In this document: one piece after another, positions 16,427 through 24,589 of the stretch
How positions within the stretch are numbered: position 1 is the stretch's first letter
How the letters are laid out: every line of letters begins with the position of its first letter
Made by a program: the position numbers and the translations under genes
Assembly: GCF_914271545.1 (NCBI RefSeq)
Contig: NZ_CAJZAH010000001.1
Coordinates: 1,612,001 to 1,676,000 of the forward strand
Source of the DNA: Cupriavidus respiraculi
Lineage (GTDB): Bacteria; Pseudomonadota; Gammaproteobacteria; Burkholderiales; Burkholderiaceae
Length of the DNA: 64,000 bases
Direction: 5' to 3'
The notes under the pieces: generated by a model
Told to the model about the DNA's origin: nothing
Databases searched by the model: none
The model's input: the letters and a program-made list of their open reading frames with translations, nothing else

Positions 16427-18045
16427 GCGAACGCGGATCGGCCTCCATGTCGACGGGCTTCATGGCCGGCATGGCCGGCGCCGGCGCGCTCGGCATCGCG
16501 GGCGCGGCGATCGCGCTCTCCAGTGCCGACCGGCTGGCGGTCGCCGGCGGCGTGCTGCTCGCCTACGCCGGCTTCTGCGCGGCCACGCTGCTGCCGCACT
16601 GGCGCCGCCGCGCGCGTGCCGCGGCGCTGGCGCGCCACCAGGCCGGCGCGACGCTCGTCGCCTATGCCAGCCAGAGCGGGTTTGGCGAGCAGCTGGCCAT
16701 GCAGACCGCGCAGGCACTCCAGGGCGCCGGCGTGCCGGTGCAGGTGCTGTCCTTCGCCGAACTCGACGGCGCCCGTCTGGCCGCGTGCCGCCAGGCGCTG
16801 TTCGTGGTCAGCACCACGGGCGAGGGCGATGCGCCCGACGCGGCGGCCGGTTTCACCCGCAAGCTGATGCGCGGCGCCGGCGGCGATGGCCTTGCCGACC
16901 TGCGCTACGGCATCCTGGCGCTGGGCGACAGCAGCTACGCGCACTTCTGCGCCTTCGGTCGCGCGCTGGCCGCCTGGCTTGCGCGCCAGCAGGCGAGCGC
17001 GCTGTTCGACATGGTGGAAGTCGACAACGGCGACACCGGGGCGCTGCGCCACTGGCAGAACCACCTGTCCACGCTGGCGGGGGGCGCGCAGATCGCCGAC
17101 TGGGAAGCCCCGCGCTATGCGCGCTGGCGGCTGCGGCAGCGGCGCCTGCTCAATCCCGGCAGCGCGGGGGCCCCTGCCTTTCATCTGTCGCTGGAGCCGG
17201 AGGACGGCGCCATGCCCGCGTGGCAGGCCGGCGATATCGCGGAGATCGGCCCGCGCCATGCCCCCGCGCAGGTGCGCCAATGGCTGGACCGGCTCGGCCT
17301 GGACGGCACGGTGGCGGTCCGCTGCGATGGCGAGCCCATGGCGCTCGCCGCCGCGCTGGCCACGCGCATGCCGTTGCCGGAGCCGCATGCCGAGGCCATG
17401 CGCGGTGTCGCGCCGCAGGCGCTGATCGACGCGCTGCCCGCCCTGCCGCACCGCGAATATTCCATCGCGTCTCTGCCCGCCGACGGGACACTGGACCTGC
17501 TGGTGCGACAGGCGCGCCACGAAGACGGGCGCCTGGGGCTGGCCTCGGGCTGGCTGACCGAACACGCGCCGCTGGACGGCGCCATCGCGCTGCGCGTGCG
17601 CAGCAATCGCGCGTTCCACCCGCCCGCGGATGACCGTCCGCTGATCCTGATCGGCAACGGCACCGGCATGGCCGGCCTGCGCGCGCATCTGAAGGCCCGT
17701 GCGGCAGCCGGGCGCGGACGCGGCTGGCTGCTGTTCGGCGAACGCAGCGCGGCGCACGACGCCTTCCATCGCGACGAGCTGCAGGCGTGGCTCGCGCAAG
17801 GCGTGCTGGAACGCGTGGACCACGCCTGGTCGCGCGATCCGGGCGCGCACCGCTATGTGCAGGACGCGGTGCGTGCCGCAGCGACGCGGTTGCGCGAGTG
17901 GGTCGACGCGGGCGCGGCGATCTACGTGTGTGGGAGCCTGGCGGGCATGGCGGGCGGCGTGGACGCGGCGCTTGCCGACATCCTCGGCCGCGAGCGCCTC
18001 GCCGAACTGGTCGAGGACGGCCGCTATCGCCGCGACGTGTACTGA
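16423..18045 (+). CDS. Membrane-anchored flavodoxin/FNR reductase
   Basis: A 540-residue protein of the CysJ-like flavoprotein class. One or two N-terminal hydrophobic segments (about residues 10-60) anchor it. A flavodoxin domain follows (about 75-200; SQSGFGEQLA, STTGEGDAPD, LGDSSYAHFC), then an FNR-type module with the FAD motif REYSIASLP and the NADPH-binding motifs LIGNGTGMAGL and YVCGSLAGM. It should take electrons from NADPH through FAD and FMN. Being coupled to apbE and co-transcribed with a PepSY membrane protein, it probably feeds electrons to the periplasmic flavoprotein. It is not a complete sulfite reductase, since no haem subunit is present. Confidence 0.9.
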   Translation: MSERGSASMSTGFMAGMAGAGALGIAGAAIALSSADRLAVAGGVLLAYAGFCAATLLPHWRRRARAAALARHQAGATLVAYASQSGFGEQLAMQTAQALQGAGVPVQVLSFAELDGARLAACRQALFVVSTTGEGDAPDAAAGFTRKLMRGAGGDGLADLRYGILALGDSSYAHFCAFGRALAAWLARQQASALFDMVEVDNGDTGALRHWQNHLSTLAGGAQIADWEAPRYARWRLRQRRLLNPGSAGAPAFHLSLEPEDGAMPAWQAGDIAEIGPRHAPAQVRQWLDRLGLDGTVAVRCDGEPMALAAALATRMPLPEPHAEAMRGVAPQALIDALPALPHREYSIASLPADGTLDLLVRQARHEDGRLGLASGWLTEHAPLDGAIALRVRSNRAFHPPADDRPLILIGNGTGMAGLRAHLKARAAAGRGRGWLLFGERSAAHDAFHRDELQAWLAQGVLERVDHAWSRDPGAHRYVQDAVRAAATRLREWVDAGAAIYVCGSLAGMAGGVDAALADILGRERLAELVEDGRYRRDVY

Positions 18046-18080
18046 CGCGCGATCCCCCGCCGTGCGGCGGCCACTGTCGT

Positions 18081-18086
18081 TAGAAT
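18081..18086 (+). promoter_or_regulatory. Candidate -10 element for the MscS gene
   Basis: TAGAAT, preceded by GT, stands 77 bases before the mechanosensitive channel start. No good -35 hexamer was found at 16-18 bases. Confidence 0.3.
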
Positions 18087-18162
18087 CTCCCTTTCCTGAT
18101 TGCCAGGGCACAGGCCCCGCCGCCGCGCCCCGGCCAGGCCCTGCCGCAACGCCGCGCGCCCC

Positions 18163-19023
18163 ATGAAACTGAATTTCAATCTCAACGACAGTATTTTTCT
18201 GCACATCGCGCTGAGCGTGGCCATCGTCATGCTGGGCGCGCTGGCGGTAAAGCTCTCCAACCGCTTCTTCGTGAAGCGGCAGCTCGCCGACAAGGACAAC
18301 CGCAACAGCTATCGCGCATGGACGGTCGCCTCGCGCAATCTGATCGGTGCGGTGGTGTTCATGCTGCTGCTGGGCATGTGGGTGTCCGAACTCAAGAGCG
18401 TGGCCATCTCGCTGGCGGCCTTCGCCGCGGCGCTGATGATCTCGGGCAAGGAACTGGTGATGTGTTTCCTCGGGGCCTTCATGCGCATGCTGGCGCGGCC
18501 CTTCCAGCTCGGCGACCTGGTCGAGATCGGGCCGTACGCGGGCGAGGTCATCGACATGGACGTGCTGACCACCACGCTGGTGGAGGTCGCGCCCACCCGC
18601 CAGTTCACCGGCTTCACGGTGCAGGTGCCCAACAGCCTGCTGCTGACCGTGGCCGTGCGCAACCACTCGCAGTCGGGCAAATACACGCTGGACTCCGTGC
18701 GCATTCCGCTGCCGGAGAAGGCCGATCCCGACGAGGTCGAGGCCAGGCTGCTCGCCATCGCGCAGCATGCGTGCGCGCCGTTTCTGGAGGCCGCCGGCAA
18801 GAGCCTGCGCCGCTATGGCGACACGCGCTTCCTGGACCTGTCGCAGTTCGAGCCGCGCGTGATGTTCGAGCCCGCGGAGGCGAACCGGCTCGACGTGATC
18901 GTGCGCTACCCCGCGCCGGTCGGCGCGCGGCTGCCGGTGGCGCAGCAGATCATTCGCCGCTTCCATGCGGCGCAAGCCCCGGCGGACCGTACGCCGGATG
19001 CCGGCAAGGACCGCCCCGCCTGA
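18163..19023 (+). CDS. MscS-family mechanosensitive channel
   Basis: A 286-residue small-conductance channel. Three hydrophobic helices (about 8-35, 55-80 and 82-110) are followed by the conserved beta domain with MLARPFQLGDLVEIG and FTVQVPNSLLLTVAVRN. It resembles the core MscS unit with no extra N-terminal domains. It would release solutes upon hypo-osmotic shock. The ATG at 18163 directly precedes the first helix. Confidence 0.9.
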   Translation: MKLNFNLNDSIFLHIALSVAIVMLGALAVKLSNRFFVKRQLADKDNRNSYRAWTVASRNLIGAVVFMLLLGMWVSELKSVAISLAAFAAALMISGKELVMCFLGAFMRMLARPFQLGDLVEIGPYAGEVIDMDVLTTTLVEVAPTRQFTGFTVQVPNSLLLTVAVRNHSQSGKYTLDSVRIPLPEKADPDEVEARLLAIAQHACAPFLEAAGKSLRRYGDTRFLDLSQFEPRVMFEPAEANRLDVIVRYPAPVGARLPVAQQIIRRFHAAQAPADRTPDAGKDRPA

Positions 19024-19230
19024 ACCTGGGCCGGCGCACCGCACCATGTGGCGGTTCCGGGTCCGCGCCTGTCTTCCGGCCCGGCGGTGTAGGCCCGCAT
19101 GCCGCGCCGCCGCATGCCCGCGTGGCGGGCGGCCCCGATCCGAACGCCGGGTTGCCCTTACACTAGCGGCGTCCAGCGGGGCCGGCCGCGCTCCGCCACG
19201 CCCGCCGCGCAGCAATCCATTCCCGTTGCC

Positions 19231-20994
19231 ATGACCGAACCGCATTCCGGCGCCCTCAGTGGCGCCCCCACCGGCGCCACCTCCGGCGCAGACACCGCGC
19301 CCACCTCCGCATTCCGCACGGACGCCGCCGCCGCGCCCGTGCGCCGGCCCCTGCTGCGCTTCGCCGCCAGCGTGCTGGTCGTGCGCGACGGCGCCGAGGG
19401 GATGGAGGTGCTGCTGATGCGCCGGCCCGAACGCGCCGACGATCGCAGCAGCGGCGCCTACGTGTTTCCCGGCGGCACGCTGGATGCGCAGGACGCCGCG
19501 CTGCATGGGTTGTGCGCGGGACTGGACGACCGGGCGGCCAGCGAGCGGCTGCGGGTGCCGCAAGGCGGGCTGGACTTCTATCTGTGCGCGGTGCGCGAGT
19601 GCTGCGAGGAGGCGGGACTGCTGTTCGCCTACGAAAGCGATGGCTCGCCCGTCGCGCTCGATGCCTACGACGCCGGGCGCCGCGCGTGGCTGCGCGAGGC
19701 GGTGCGCTATGGCGGGCCGGGCCTCGCACAGGTCTGCGAGCAGTGGGGGGTGCGGCTCGCCGTGGACCGGCTGGCCTATTGCAGCCACTGGCTGACCCCG
19801 CCGGGGCTGCCCAAGCGGTTCGACACGCGCTTCTTCGTCGCGGTGCTGCCCCCGGGGCAGACCGCGATGCACGACGGCACCGAGGCCGTCGATCACCGCT
19901 GGCTGCGCCCGGCCGACGCGCTGCATCCCGAGCGCGGCGTCAAGCTCGTGCCCGTGACGCGCCGCATGCTGGCCTCGGTCGCGCATTTCCCGAACGCGCA
20001 GGCGTGCTTTGACCATGCGATGCGCCTGCGCGATATCGCGCAGATCATGCCGCGCGTGGCGCGCGGCCCGCGCGGCCAGCAGTCGATCATGCCGGACGAC
20101 CCGCCGTACGCCGAGATCGCGCGCATCGACCCGGACGGCAAGGGGCATGCGAGCTATACGCTGGAGCCCGGCGCGGCGGTTCGACTTTCCGAGCGGATCT
20201 GGCGCGTCACCGCCGACAACGGCAACGTGATGACGGGGCCGGGCACCAACACCTATCTGGTCGGCGGCGGCGAGCGCAACGAATGGGCGGTGATCGACCC
20301 CGGTCCCGACGACGAGGCCCACATCCAGGCCGTGCTCGCCGCCGCGCCCGGACCCATCCGCTGGATCCTGGCCACCCATACGCACATGGACCATTCGCCG
20401 GGCGCGATCCGGCTGCGCGCGGCCACGGGCGCGCCGGTCTTCGGACGCGTCGCCAGCGAGCCCTACCGGCAGGACGCGACCTTCGCGCCCGACCGCATCC
20501 TCGAACACGGCGAGCGGCTGACGCTCACCGCCGACGCCACGCTGCGCGTGCTGCATACCCCGGGGCATGCGTCCAACCACCTGTGCTTCCTGCTCGAGCA
20601 GGAGAAGCTGCTGTTTACCGGCGACCACGTCATGCAGGGATCGTCCGTGGTCATCAATCCGCCCGACGGCGACATGCGCGCCTATCTCGCGTCGCTGTCC
20701 GCGCTGCTGGACGAGGACCTCGAATGGCTGGCGCCCGGCCACGGTTTCCTGATGCCGCGTCCGCGCGACGCCATTCGGTTGCTGGTGCGGCATCGCCAGC
20801 ACCGCGAGGCCAAGGTCCTCAATGCGCTGCGCGAACTGGGGCCGGTGCAGATCGAGGCGATGCTGCCGCGCGTCTACGACGACGTGCAGCCGCGCATGCA
20901 TCCGGTGGCGCAGCGCTCGCTGCTGGCGCATCTGCTCAAGCTGCAGGCGGACGGCGTGGCGCAGGAGGCCGAGGGCGTCTGGCGCACCGTGTAG
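19231..20994 (+). CDS. Nudix hydrolase-metallo-beta-lactamase fusion
   Basis: A 587-residue two-domain protein. The N-terminal half (about 40-290) has a Nudix fold: YVFPGGTL is separated by about 35 residues from RECCEEAGLL, so the Nudix box is split by an insertion, as in NUDT19-type enzymes that cleave CoA. The C-terminal half (about 320-585) is a metallo-beta-lactamase of the LACTB2 type with THTHMDHS, HTPGHASNH, FTGDHVMQG and APGHG, plus a C-terminal helical region. Both active sites look complete. A CoA or nucleotide-related function is likely. The Ala/Thr-rich first 35 residues carry no recognisable signal. Confidence 0.88.
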   Translation: MTEPHSGALSGAPTGATSGADTAPTSAFRTDAAAAPVRRPLLRFAASVLVVRDGAEGMEVLLMRRPERADDRSSGAYVFPGGTLDAQDAALHGLCAGLDDRAASERLRVPQGGLDFYLCAVRECCEEAGLLFAYESDGSPVALDAYDAGRRAWLREAVRYGGPGLAQVCEQWGVRLAVDRLAYCSHWLTPPGLPKRFDTRFFVAVLPPGQTAMHDGTEAVDHRWLRPADALHPERGVKLVPVTRRMLASVAHFPNAQACFDHAMRLRDIAQIMPRVARGPRGQQSIMPDDPPYAEIARIDPDGKGHASYTLEPGAAVRLSERIWRVTADNGNVMTGPGTNTYLVGGGERNEWAVIDPGPDDEAHIQAVLAAAPGPIRWILATHTHMDHSPGAIRLRAATGAPVFGRVASEPYRQDATFAPDRILEHGERLTLTADATLRVLHTPGHASNHLCFLLEQEKLLFTGDHVMQGSSVVINPPDGDMRAYLASLSALLDEDLEWLAPGHGFLMPRPRDAIRLLVRHRQHREAKVLNALRELGPVQIEAMLPRVYDDVQPRMHPVAQRSLLAHLLKLQADGVAQEAEGVWRTV

Positions 20995-21081
20995 CGCGGG
21001 CGCGGCGCCAGGATTGCAGTGAGCAGCGGCCCGACCCGCCGATACGGTCGGGCCCGTCGACAACCGAGACCGAGGAGCCAG

Positions 21082-22164
21082 ATGAAAGCCGCCGTCCTGC
21101 ATCAGCCCAAGACCCCGCTCGTGATCGAAGACGTTGCCATCGACAAGCCAGGCCCGCGCGAAGTGCTGGTGCGCACGGCCGCGGTGGGGGTGTGTCATTC
21201 CGATCTGCATTTCGTCGACGGCGCCTATCCCTATCCGATGCCCGCCGTGCTCGGCCACGAGGCGGCCGGCGTGGTGGAGCAGGTCGGCGCCGAGGTGCGC
21301 ACCGTCAAGCCTGGCGACCACGTCATCACGTGCCTGTCCGCGTACTGCGGCCATTGCGAGCACTGCCTCACCGGCCATCTGTCGCTGTGCATCACCCCCG
21401 ATACGCGGCGCCGCGAGGACGATCCCCCGCGGCTGGGCGCGCGCGGCGCGCCGATGAACCAGTTCCTGAACCTGTCGGCCTTCGCCGAGCAGATGCTGAT
21501 CCACGAGCACGCGCTGGTGGCGATCCGGCCCGACATGCCGCTGGACCGCGCCGCGCTGATCGGCTGCGCGGTCACCACGGGCGTGGGCGCCGTGATCCAT
21601 ACCGCCAACGTGCGCCCGGGCGAGACCGTGGCGGTGATCGGCTGCGGCGGCATCGGCCTCGCGGCGATCAATGGCGCGGCGATCGCGGGCGCGGGCCGCA
21701 TCATCGCCATCGACCGCGTGCCGGGGAAACTCGAACTGGCGCGCCGCTTCGGCGCCACCGACGTGATCGACGCGAGCGGTACCGATGTGGTGGACGCGGT
21801 GCGCACGCTCACGCGCGGCGGCGTGCACCATGCGTTCGAGGCCATCGGCCTGAAGCAGACCGCGGAGCAGGCGTTCGCCATGCTGGGCCGCGGCGGCACC
21901 GCCACCGTCATCGGCATGATTCCGCCAGGGGTGAAGATCGAACTGAAGGGCACCGATTTCCTGGCCGAGAAGCGCATCCAGGGCTCGATGATGGGCTCGA
22001 ACCGCTTCCCGGTGGACATGCCACGCTTCGTCGATTTCTACCTTGCCGGCAAGCTGGATCTCGACGCGCTGATCTCGCGCCGCATGCCGCTGGAGAACAT
22101 CAACGAGGCCTTCGACGAATTGCGGCGCGGCGAGCTGGCGCGCTCGGTCATTCTGTTCGACTGA
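21082..22164 (+). CDS. Zinc-dependent alcohol dehydrogenase
   Basis: A 360-residue medium-chain dehydrogenase. Catalytic zinc ligands are in GVCHSDLHF and GHEAAGVVE; the structural zinc site is CGHCEHCLTGHLSLC (about 91-105). The NAD(P)-binding motif VIGCGGIGLAA lies at about 193-203. GAGGAG precedes the ATG by six bases. The sequence is closest to class III-like or aryl/alkyl alcohol dehydrogenases, but its substrate is open. It is followed by a LysR gene on the same strand that may regulate it. Confidence 0.92.
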   Translation: MKAAVLHQPKTPLVIEDVAIDKPGPREVLVRTAAVGVCHSDLHFVDGAYPYPMPAVLGHEAAGVVEQVGAEVRTVKPGDHVITCLSAYCGHCEHCLTGHLSLCITPDTRRREDDPPRLGARGAPMNQFLNLSAFAEQMLIHEHALVAIRPDMPLDRAALIGCAVTTGVGAVIHTANVRPGETVAVIGCGGIGLAAINGAAIAGAGRIIAIDRVPGKLELARRFGATDVIDASGTDVVDAVRTLTRGGVHHAFEAIGLKQTAEQAFAMLGRGGTATVIGMIPPGVKIELKGTDFLAEKRIQGSMMGSNRFPVDMPRFVDFYLAGKLDLDALISRRMPLENINEAFDELRRGELARSVILFD

Positions 22165-22258
22165 ACGTTCCCGTCGTCCTTGCCGCGCGCGCGGCGCCGG
22201 TGGCGGCACCGTGGGACAATCGCGTCTTTCGTGGCGGCGCGCCGCAAGACGGACAAGC

Positions 22259-23188
22259 ATGAAGACGATGGAATGGAAGGACTGGGAGATCTTCTGCCGG
22301 GTGGCCGAGGCCGGTAGTTTCACCCGGGGCGCGGAACTGGCCGAAGTGCCCAAGTCCTCCGCCAGCGCCGCGGTGTCGCGGCTGGAAACCCAGCTCGGCA
22401 TGCGGCTGTTCGAGCGGACCACGCGCCGCGTGCGCGTGACGCAGCAGGGCCAGCGCCTCTACGACAGCGTCGCGCCGCATTTCGCCGCCCTGCGCGAGAT
22501 CGGCGCGGAGGCCGCCTCGGCCAGCGCGCAGGTCAGCGGCACGCTGCGCATCGCCACGCCCTACGAGGTCGGCTCGCAGCACCTGTCGCCCAGCCTGTCG
22601 CGGCTGCTGCGCCTGCATCCCGACCTGCGCGTGGAAATCGATGTCACCTGGGATCAGCCCGATCTGCTGGCGCACGGCTATGACCTCGCCTTCGTGATGA
22701 CCAACACCACGCTGCACGACAGCTCGTTCGCCAGCAAGCGCGTGGTGCTCGTCGAGCGCGCGTTCTATGCCGCGCCGGCGCTGATCGCCGCGCGCGGCCT
22801 GCCGCGCAACCCGCAGGACCTGGCCGGCTGGCCAACGCTGGGCAACGTCGGCGATCGCCACTGGGAATTCCTGCGCGCCAACGCCGAGATCGCGCGCCTG
22901 CCGGTCGCGCCGCGCGTGCGCACCCACAATGCGGAGATCCGCCTCAAGGCGGCCATCGACGGCCTGGGCGTGGCGCGGCTCTCGCCGCTGTTCGTCGAGG
23001 AGCATGTCGCGCAGGGCCGGCTGGTGCGCGTGCTGCCCGCGCTGGTGTCCTCGCCGCTGAAGGTCTACGTGCTGATGCCCGCGCGCAAGCTGATGCCGGC
23101 CAGCGTGCGCGCGCTGCTCGACGTCATGGAGGAAACGCTGGGGCCGCCCGAGGCCCGGCGGCCGGCGCGGCGCACCGCCCGCGCGTGA
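22259..23188 (+). CDS. LysR-family regulator
   Basis: A 309-residue LysR regulator. The N-terminal helix-turn-helix is AEAGSFTRGAELAEVPKSSAS with RLETQLGMRLFERTTR following, and the periplasmic-binding-like effector domain begins near residue 95. It resembles the CrgA-type subgroup often linked to oxidative or aldehyde metabolism. Upstream, GACAAT at 22214-22219 may be its -10 element. A second ATG three codons downstream is a possible start. Confidence 0.9.
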   Translation: MKTMEWKDWEIFCRVAEAGSFTRGAELAEVPKSSASAAVSRLETQLGMRLFERTTRRVRVTQQGQRLYDSVAPHFAALREIGAEAASASAQVSGTLRIATPYEVGSQHLSPSLSRLLRLHPDLRVEIDVTWDQPDLLAHGYDLAFVMTNTTLHDSSFASKRVVLVERAFYAAPALIAARGLPRNPQDLAGWPTLGNVGDRHWEFLRANAEIARLPVAPRVRTHNAEIRLKAAIDGLGVARLSPLFVEEHVAQGRLVRVLPALVSSPLKVYVLMPARKLMPASVRALLDVMEETLGPPEARRPARRTARA

Positions 23189-23221
23189 GCCGGCGGCGAC
23201 CGCTGCCCTCGTCCGCGGCGC

Positions 23222-23725
23222 TCAGTAGGGCTGGTCGCCGGGGCGGATATCCACGCCGAGCGTTTCCGCGATCGCCATGACTTCCTCGTCGTCCTCCGCG
23301 CGCGCCAGCCAGCCGGCATAGGCATCGGCCTCGGTATTCCAGTTCCACAGCGTGATGCCCGCCGCGCGCAGTTGCTCGTGCGCATGTTCCATCAGCTCCG
23401 GCACGCTGGTGCTGTCCAGGAAATCGTCGTCGTCGGGGTCTTCCACGCCCCAGTCGAGTTCGATATCGAGGCGCTGGCACAACTGGTCCAGGCAGTCGAT
23501 GAACGCGCGGGTGTCCTTCCAGTCGACATGGAAACCCGCTTCCCAGTCGATGACTTCCTGCAGCAGGCCCAGCACCGCCTGGCCCTGGAAGTCGTCGTCG
23601 GCCTCGTCCAGCGCCTCGTCGAACAGCGCGAGATGCTTTTCCACGGCCAGCGGGTCGTCGAAGTCGATCAGGCCGATCAGCCGCTCGACCGCCTGCCGGG
23701 TATCGTCGCTCAGGGGAGTGCTCAT
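23222..23725 (-). CDS. Acidic conserved-type hypothetical protein
   Basis: A 167-residue soluble protein, strongly acidic (clusters such as DEADDDF and EDPDDDDF). It has no signal peptide or membrane segment. The C-terminal part is tryptophan-rich (LWNWNTEADAYAGW). I do not recognise it with confidence; a small uncharacterised DUF family is likely. The start is well supported by GGAGG upstream of the ATG at 23725. It ends facing the LysR gene. Its function cannot be inferred. Confidence 0.75.
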   Translation of the reverse strand: MSTPLSDDTRQAVERLIGLIDFDDPLAVEKHLALFDEALDEADDDFQGQAVLGLLQEVIDWEAGFHVDWKDTRAFIDCLDQLCQRLDIELDWGVEDPDDDDFLDSTSVPELMEHAHEQLRAAGITLWNWNTEADAYAGWLARAEDDEEVMAIAETLGVDIRPGDQPY

Positions 23726-23784
23726 GCGGGTTCCTCCAATGCCATGGGTGGGATGGCGCCCGGGGGCGATGTGCGGATGGCCGC

Positions 23785-24474
23785 CTAGGCCGCGACCTGG
23801 GCCAGTTCGCGCAGCCCGCGCGGCGTCACGCGCAGCGCGCGGGAAGTCGATGTGGGTTCGACCCAGCGCCGCGCCAGCAGGTTCTCGAGCAGCGCCGCGC
23901 CGAGCGCGCCGCCCAGATGGGGCTTGCGCTCGCTCCAGTCGGGGCAGGTGCAGGCGAACTGCCTGCGCTTGCGCCGTGCCGATTCGAGATCCAGGCCCAA
24001 CGCGCCGAGCTGCGTGGCGCCACGCTCGGTCAACTCGACCTCGTTGCCGCGCACGCGCAGCCAGCCCGAGCCGGACATGCGCGCGAACAGCTCGACCGCG
24101 AGTTCGCCGGCCAGATGGTCATAGCAGGTGCGGGCCTGGCGCAGCGCGGAGGGTGCCGTGCGCGAGGCGGGCACGCTGCGCAGGCGCGGCGGCTGGCTGG
24201 CGAGCGACGCCGCGGCCAGCGCCTCGATGGCCACGCCGATCTCGGGCGCCGCGAGGCGGTAGTAGCGGTTGCGGCCGCGCGTCTCGACCGCGAGCAGGCC
24301 GCCGTCGGCAAGCCGCGCCAGATGGCCGCTGGTGGACGAGGCGGACAGCCCGGCAATCAGGCCCAATTCCCCCGCGGGGCGGGCGCTGCCGTCCATCAGC
24401 GCCCATATCATCGCCGCCCGGCCGGGATCGGCCAGCAGGCCGGCGAGCTGGCTGATGCTCGGTGCGTATTCCAT
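23785..24474 (-). CDS. ArsR-type winged-helix regulator
   Basis: A 229-residue regulator, longer than a classical ArsR protein. The DNA-binding region is at about residues 8-75 (LIAGLSASSTSGHLARLADGGLL and RNRYYRL, typical ArsR wing). The C-terminal half carries a CTCPDWSERKPHLGG segment found in a subgroup of larger ArsR proteins, where the cysteines could bind metal or sense oxidation. It is divergent from the P450 gene by 115 bases and probably controls that group. Confidence 0.85.
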   Translation of the reverse strand: MEYAPSISQLAGLLADPGRAAMIWALMDGSARPAGELGLIAGLSASSTSGHLARLADGGLLAVETRGRNRYYRLAAPEIGVAIEALAAASLASQPPRLRSVPASRTAPSALRQARTCYDHLAGELAVELFARMSGSGWLRVRGNEVELTERGATQLGALGLDLESARRKRRQFACTCPDWSERKPHLGGALGAALLENLLARRWVEPTSTSRALRVTPRGLRELAQVAA

Positions 24475-24589
24475 AGTTCATCCCGCCGTGAAACAACGAA
24501 CGCAGTATAGCCACATACTCGCGGATATCAATGTCGCCACCGGCGCCGCGCCTCCCGGCGCGGCGCAACCGGACTTATCCGCCATCGCC
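24475..24589. promoter_or_regulatory. Divergent promoter region, ArsR and P450 genes
   Basis: A/T-richer than its surroundings. GTTCA (24476-24480) and TGAAAC (24489-24494) form a weak inverted pair near the ArsR start. This is the probable autoregulatory site, but no strong operator was identified. Confidence 0.3.

Noticed and set aside
16423-18045. Calling the flavoprotein reductase a sulfite reductase alpha subunit
   Set aside because: No siroheme subunit or cysteine biosynthesis gene is adjacent; the membrane anchor and the apbE/PepSY context fit another role.
16327-22422. A minus-strand open frame of about 2000 codons
   Set aside because: It lies opposite at least five well-supported plus-strand genes and is low-complexity Arg/Ala/Gln/His sequence, an effect of high GC codon bias.
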